Source: Myxococcota bacterium (GTDB lineage Bacteria; Myxococcota_A; Bradymonadia; UBA7976; UBA1532). From it: a stretch of DNA of 58,429 nt. The translations under genes were made by a program, and so were the position numbers. The DNA lies in the NCBI GenBank assembly GCA_018813065.1, contig JAHJCH010000178.1, positions 1-58,429 on the forward strand, written 5' to 3'. The stretch's first letter is position 1. The number at the start of each line of letters is the position of its first letter. Positions 55,055 to 58,429 of this stretch are shown here, piece by piece. The notes below the pieces were generated by a model. The model searched no databases. It was given only the letters and a program-made list of their open reading frames with translations, and had not been told where the DNA came from.

Positions 55055-55759
55055 ATGCAGCGCGCGATGTACCTGGTGGTTTTATTGGCGTCCTCTGGCC
55101 TCCTCGCCTGCGGTGGCGGCGGCGGCGGCGGCGGCGGCGGCAAGAGCGACTATGAGCTGTTGTCGGCGGTCCCCGCTGAGCTGGACGCCAAGATGGCCGA
55201 CGTGATGGCGCCGGTGGACGGCGTGGACGCCATGATCGAGAAGATCACAGGCGCGCCCGCCAAGTTCAACATCCCCAAGGAGGAGATGGGCAAGGCCCTC
55301 ACCAGCGCCCTCAAGGGCAGCCCCGAGATGCCCGGCAGCCTCGATGAGGCGGGCAAGGCCGAGTTTGAGGGCCTCCTCAATGAGTTCGCCGCCTACAAGG
55401 GCAAGCTGTATGGCACCCCCGCGGCGATCCGCGCCCTGGGTGAGCACATGGCCAAGCAGCTCGTCGAGGTCCCCGTCCTGGCCACCAAGGCCAAGACCAG
55501 CCTGGAGTTGAAGGCCAAGAACCCAATGTCCAGCAAGGAAGAGAAGGCCGACGCCAACAAGAAGCTTGAGGGCCTCAATGGCATCCAGGAGGAGGTCACC
55601 AAGTCCATCCGCCTCAACATCGAGAAGACCAAGAACCTCCCCGCCAAGGCCACCGGCAGCGTCGCCAAGTTCGGCAACGCCATGAAGGAGCTGGGCGTGG
55701 ATATGGGCGCCTCCGCCGCTGGCGGGGCCAAGGACGCGGCCAAGGACGCCACCAAGTAA
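55055..55759 (+). CDS. Poly-Gly lipoprotein, helical (234 aa)
   Basis: Signal MQRAMYLVVLLASSGLLAC with lipobox LLAC; the lipid Cys is followed by ten glycines (GGC-type codons, about 55109-55140). The mature domain is Lys/Glu/Ala-rich and likely an all-helical bundle (DAMIEKITGAPAKFNIPKEEMGKAL, KAKTSLELKAKNPMSSKEEKADANKK). The end repeats KDAAKDA. GAGGGAG lies before the ATG at 55055. Monocistronic, with its own terminator. The codon use of the domain is regular, suggesting high expression. Unknown function. Confidence 0.8.
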   Translation: MQRAMYLVVLLASSGLLACGGGGGGGGGGKSDYELLSAVPAELDAKMADVMAPVDGVDAMIEKITGAPAKFNIPKEEMGKALTSALKGSPEMPGSLDEAGKAEFEGLLNEFAAYKGKLYGTPAAIRALGEHMAKQLVEVPVLATKAKTSLELKAKNPMSSKEEKADANKKLEGLNGIQEEVTKSIRLNIEKTKNLPAKATGSVAKFGNAMKELGVDMGASAAGGAKDAAKDATK

Positions 55760-55786
55760 GTCAGCGCCTCACGCGCGATGATGAGA

Positions 55787-55812
55787 GAGGCCCCGCTGGG
55801 GTCTTTTTTTTG
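55787..55812 (+). terminator. Rho-independent terminator after the poly-Gly lipoprotein
   Basis: A stem AGAGGCCCC-GCT-GGGGTCTTT (with wobble pairs) is followed by a run of about eight T to around 55811. It lies 28 bases after the stop and faces the DUF3006 gene from the other strand. Confidence 0.88.
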
Positions 55813-55829
55813 CGCCTCAGCCCCGCCGC

Positions 55830-56051
55830 TTAGAGTTCCAGATCGCCGCCATCATCCTCGCTCATCAGCGCCGCCAGCCGCGCCTCCAGCGCGCCGCGCG
55901 CCTGTGACTCCGCTGCCTCATCGCGGGTGATCTGGAGAACCCAGCCCTCCCCTGCACCCTCGGGCAGCGCGCCGCGCGGGATCTCCAGCCACGCCCCCCC
56001 CGCGTCGATGATCGCCACCTCACCCTCAAGCCGATCAATCACCCATCGCAT
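55830..56051 (-). CDS. DUF3006-type small protein (73 aa)
   Basis: Matches the DUF3006 pattern: MRWVIDRLEGEVAIIDAGGAWLEIPRGALPEGAGEGWVLQIT, a small beta-barrel, then an acidic helical tail ending DDGGDLEL. Cytosolic by sequence. Its start is 3 bases from the protease stop, so the two are likely co-transcribed. The family has no known function; in many genomes it stands beside secreted or membrane hydrolases. Confidence 0.78.
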   Translation of the reverse strand: MRWVIDRLEGEVAIIDAGGAWLEIPRGALPEGAGEGWVLQITRDEAAESQARGALEARLAALMSEDDGGDLEL

Positions 56052-56054
56052 GCT

Positions 56055-57275
56055 TCACGCCTCCCTACGCGGCCACGCCAGCGTTAAGAGCCCCATCCAC
56101 AACAAGATCCAAGCGCCAGGTGCTTGGGCTGCGGGCGTCATCACCCCGCAGCCGCCCCGACCCAGCATGTTCGCCTCGGCGCGGTCCAGCGCTTGGCGTG
56201 GCGCGGCCAGGCCTTCATCTGCGCGCGCCTCACCGATCGCCGCGTCCACGCCCCCCAGGCAGCGCGCGCGGCCGTCGAGGTAATGGCAGCCCGCCGCGCA
56301 AGGCTCGTCATAGTAGCGGCCATCCTCGCAGTAGAGGGCATGATCCGCCTCACACAGCCCCCGCACCGGCAGCGTCGGGCAAGGATCAACAAAGCAGCCC
56401 GCCGCCTCCCCCCGAAACTGACAGGTGGTCTCCGTCTCCCCGCAGTCCTCTACACGCAGCGATGCGTCCTCGCAGGTGACGCGCAGGGGGCCTTCGCAGG
56501 CGTCCGCGTCGCTGAAGCGCCCACAGGCTCCCAAGAGATCCCCTGTGACCTCGTTCATCCAGGGGATGAGCGGATCGAGGCGGGTCAGCTCATCGACGCC
56601 CACGCAGGACTCCTCCCCGCCGTGCTCCACGGCGAGCACCACCGGCGCGCCCGCGTAGTGCGTCATCACGGGGCCGCCTGAGTCGCCAAAGCAGAGGCCT
56701 TGCTCGCCCCGCCCATCGACGAAGATCGAGGCGCCCAGCACGCGGATCAGCTCGACCGTGGCGAAGTACCGCCCCTCAGAGTCATCGTGCGTCTGGCCGT
56801 AGCCCGCCGCTTGAACCTCTCGGCCCACCAGGCTGTATTGGAGCGGGACACGGTTGGGCGGGATAGGCGCCAACTCAGGGACACGCACGGTCGCCTTCTT
56901 GCGCAGCTGCAGCAACGCGACGTCCACCTCCGGGTGCTCAAAGATGGCGTCGAGGCGAAGGGTCGCCCGCGGCTCGTTCGGCATTTGCCCCACCCCAAAG
57001 CTGATGTGATCCGCGCTCCAACCCTCCGTGCAGTGACGCGCCGTGACCACGAGCTTTGGCGCGATGAGCGTGCCGGTGCAGAAGGCTGCCTGCGGTCCTT
57101 CGGCCGTTAAATAAAGCCAGCCGATCGCCAACCGCTGGGCCGGGCTCAGCTCAAGCGCGCTCGGCGTCCGCTGGCCGTAGTAGATCGCGGCGCGCCGCGC
57201 GCCGAGTTGAGGTGCTGGTGAGGGCGCTTGGCAGGCCCACAGCAGGCTGAGCATCATGGCGAAGATGCGCTTCAT
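56055..57275 (-). CDS. Trypsin-like serine protease lipoprotein with MYXO-CTERM-like tail (406 aa)
   Basis: Start ATG at 57275 gives MKRIFAMMLSLLWAC, a lipoprotein-like signal. The S1 protease domain has the triad: His in VVTARHCTEG, Asp in HPEVDVALLQL and Ser in GLCFGDSGGPVM. Disulfide-rich C-terminal module (CGRFSDADACEGPLRVTCEDASLRVEDCGETETTC ...) follows, then a helical linker and GRGGCGVMTPAAQAPGAWILLWMGLLTLAWPRREA, a GCG-like, membrane segment, Arg-rich end as in MYXO-CTERM sorting signals. Should be anchored at the cell surface. Followed by DUF3006 after 3 bases. Confidence 0.85.
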   Translation of the reverse strand: MKRIFAMMLSLLWACQAPSPAPQLGARRAAIYYGQRTPSALELSPAQRLAIGWLYLTAEGPQAAFCTGTLIAPKLVVTARHCTEGWSADHISFGVGQMPNEPRATLRLDAIFEHPEVDVALLQLRKKATVRVPELAPIPPNRVPLQYSLVGREVQAAGYGQTHDDSEGRYFATVELIRVLGASIFVDGRGEQGLCFGDSGGPVMTHYAGAPVVLAVEHGGEESCVGVDELTRLDPLIPWMNEVTGDLLGACGRFSDADACEGPLRVTCEDASLRVEDCGETETTCQFRGEAAGCFVDPCPTLPVRGLCEADHALYCEDGRYYDEPCAAGCHYLDGRARCLGGVDAAIGEARADEGLAAPRQALDRAEANMLGRGGCGVMTPAAQAPGAWILLWMGLLTLAWPRREA

Positions 57276-57306
57276 CTCATCCGCTCCATCGTCCACAGCT
57301 TCCGCT

Positions 57307-58429
57307 TCAGCCCTCAACGCCGTCGAGGTTGGTCTTGATCCGCGATCGCCCCGCCCCGATCTTCTCGACGAAGACCCGCGCGCCGATGCGCTCGATGAGC
57401 GCCGAGACGTGGCTGATGATCCCGATCTGCGCCCCCGAGGCTTGGAGCTTCTCCAGCGCCTGCATGGCCATGCTCAGCGTCTCGGGATCGAGCGTGCCGA
57501 AGCCCTCGTCCAAGAGCAGCGTGGAGATGGGCATCTTGAGGTGACGGAAGTCGGCGAGGGAGAGGGCCAGGGCCAAGGAGACGAGGAACGTCTCGCCCCC
57601 CGACAGCGTCGTCAGGGGGCGGGCGTCATGCGCTTGGTGGGCGTCGTTGACCACGAAGGCCAGCTTCGGCCAGCCATCATCCCCGAGGGCGGGCGCCAAC
57701 TGGTAGCGCGGCGAGAGGCGCTCTAGGTGGGCGTTGGCCTTGGCGATCAGCTCGCGCAGGTTGAGGATCTGGGCGAAGCGCTTGAAGTGATCCCCCTCGC
57801 TGACCCCGATGAGGCTGTGAAGCCGATCTCGCAGGCTCTTACGCTGCGTCGCCTCCTCCAGCGCCTCGATGAGGTGCGCGTGCGTCGCCTCGCCCTCACG
57901 CTGGCGCTCCAGCTCCCCCTCTAAGAGGAGCCGCCGCCGTCGCTGCCCCTCCAGCGCCGCCTCGACACGCGCCGCCTCCGCCTCAAGGGCCTCTGCCTCG
58001 GCCCCCTCAAGCCGCGCCTCGACGCGATCAAGGTGCGCCGCCCGCGCCGCCCTCGCCCCCTCGACCTGGGCTTGACAGACCGCCAAGCGCCGCTCAAGCC
58101 GCCCGCGCGTCGCCTCCAACGCCGCCACCTGCGCGGCGTCCAAGGGCGGCCCCAGCGCCACCTCAGATTCAAGGCCCAGCGCGTCCAGCGCGCTGCGCAG
58201 CCGCCCCTCGACCTCCGCCGCCTTGAGCGTCAGCGCGCCCAGGCGCTGATCTAGCCCGTCAGCGCTGGCCTCGGCGGCGCGCAGCGCGATGAGGGCCTCA
58301 CGGTGGGCGCGCTCGGCGGCCTTGAGATCCGCCATCGCCGCCTTGAGTTGAGCGGCGGCGCCCGCCTTGAGGGCCTTGGCCTCCGCCTCGTCGATGGGCT
58401 GGGCAGCCTCCGCCGCCCGCAGCGCCGCC
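57307..58429 (-). CDS. sbcC: C-terminal part of SbcC/Rad50-type exonuclease ATPase, runs off the right edge
   Basis: The frame is open to the window edge, so the N-terminal Walker A lobe lies beyond. Visible: coiled-coil region (Ala/Glu/Leu/Arg-rich), then FKRFAQILNLRELIAKANAHLERLSPRYQLAPAL, the ABC signature TTLSGGETFLVSLALALSLAD and Walker B ISTLLLDEGFGTLDPETL, then QIGIISHVSALIERI. These are typical of SbcC, which with SbcD cuts hairpin and protein-blocked DNA ends. sbcD is not in the window. The protease starts 31 bases after. Confidence 0.9.
   Translation of the reverse strand, partial: AALRAAEAAQPIDEAEAKALKAGAAAQLKAAMADLKAAERAHREALIALRAAEASADGLDQRLGALTLKAAEVEGRLRSALDALGLESEVALGPPLDAAQVAALEATRGRLERRLAVCQAQVEGARAARAAHLDRVEARLEGAEAEALEAEAARVEAALEGQRRRRLLLEGELERQREGEATHAHLIEALEEATQRKSLRDRLHSLIGVSEGDHFKRFAQILNLRELIAKANAHLERLSPRYQLAPALGDDGWPKLAFVVNDAHQAHDARPLTTLSGGETFLVSLALALSLADFRHLKMPISTLLLDEGFGTLDPETLSMAMQALEKLQASGAQIGIISHVSALIERIGARVFVEKIGAGRSRIKTNLDGVEG

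Overview
The window is about 58 kb of GC-rich bacterial chromosome, densely coding on both strands, with no rRNA, tRNA, CRISPR array, transposase or phage gene that I can see. Several traits point to a myxobacterium-like or Bradymonadales-like delta-lineage organism: two MopE-type metal-binding motifs (D-x-D-x-DG ... DGVDQDC) fused to membrane sulfatase-fold enzymes, a secreted trypsin-like protease with a MYXO-CTERM-like tail (GCG, membrane segment, Arg), many lipoproteins with glycine-rich tethers, and a eukaryote-like (type 2) isoleucyl-tRNA synthetase. The taxonomic placement is inference from family content only.

Layout. 1-4156 (minus): ileS followed by three small membrane-anchored proteins. 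4157-4531: a non-coding stretch packed with perfect short hairpins. 4532-9725 (minus): prfB with a canonical +1 programmed frameshift, an unknown 193-aa protein, and an 1158-aa protein with three phosphoribosyltransferase-like domains and a HAD phosphatase. 9842-12762 (minus): a degenerate alkaline-phosphatase-fold lipoprotein coupled to a lipoyl-like protein. 12874-15272 (plus): a 58-aa protein, an orphan FliN, an MltD-like transglycosylase with LysM, and a Nudix protein. 15273-18520 (minus): a HEAT-repeat protein, a nitronate-monooxygenase-like enzyme and an NtrC-type regulator. 18677-23733 (plus): secA and a MopE/sulfatase-fold membrane enzyme. 23745-27879 (minus): a second such enzyme, a DUF202 protein, frr and a membrane protein. 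27931-33918 (plus): a beta-decarboxylating dehydrogenase, a four-gene set of secreted proteins (LIC_10091-like, M15 peptidase, LysM/serine-hydrolase, FGE-fold), and infC standing alone. 33998-38252 (minus): a three-gene TRAP system of the TatT/TPAT type. 38334-41167 (minus): a YbjN-family protein and the HrpB helicase. 41250-45914 (minus): a 1554-aa lipoprotein. 46180-50786: the RNA repair locus, with rtcR divergent from archease-rtcB-rtcA and a clear sigma-54 promoter between. 50907-58429: a GAF-type sigma-54 activator, a PPC-like secreted protein, lgt, an unknown tail-anchored protein, a poly-Gly lipoprotein, DUF3006, the protease and the C-terminal part of SbcC.

Themes. Three sigma-54 activators lie within 35 kb. 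Envelope and secretion functions dominate the accessory content (SecA, Lgt, many lipoproteins, cell-wall enzymes). Several large genes contain sharply bounded AT-rich patches inside otherwise GC-rich reading frames: the PRTase gene, the LIC_10091-like and LysM genes, the giant lipoprotein and the GAF regulator. The strongest candidate for an undescribed system is the triple-PRTase/HAD protein with its unknown 193-aa partner behind prfB. Its parts resemble the nucleoside-like metabolite module described for Ter stress-response loci, but here they are fused into one chain with no ter gene in view.
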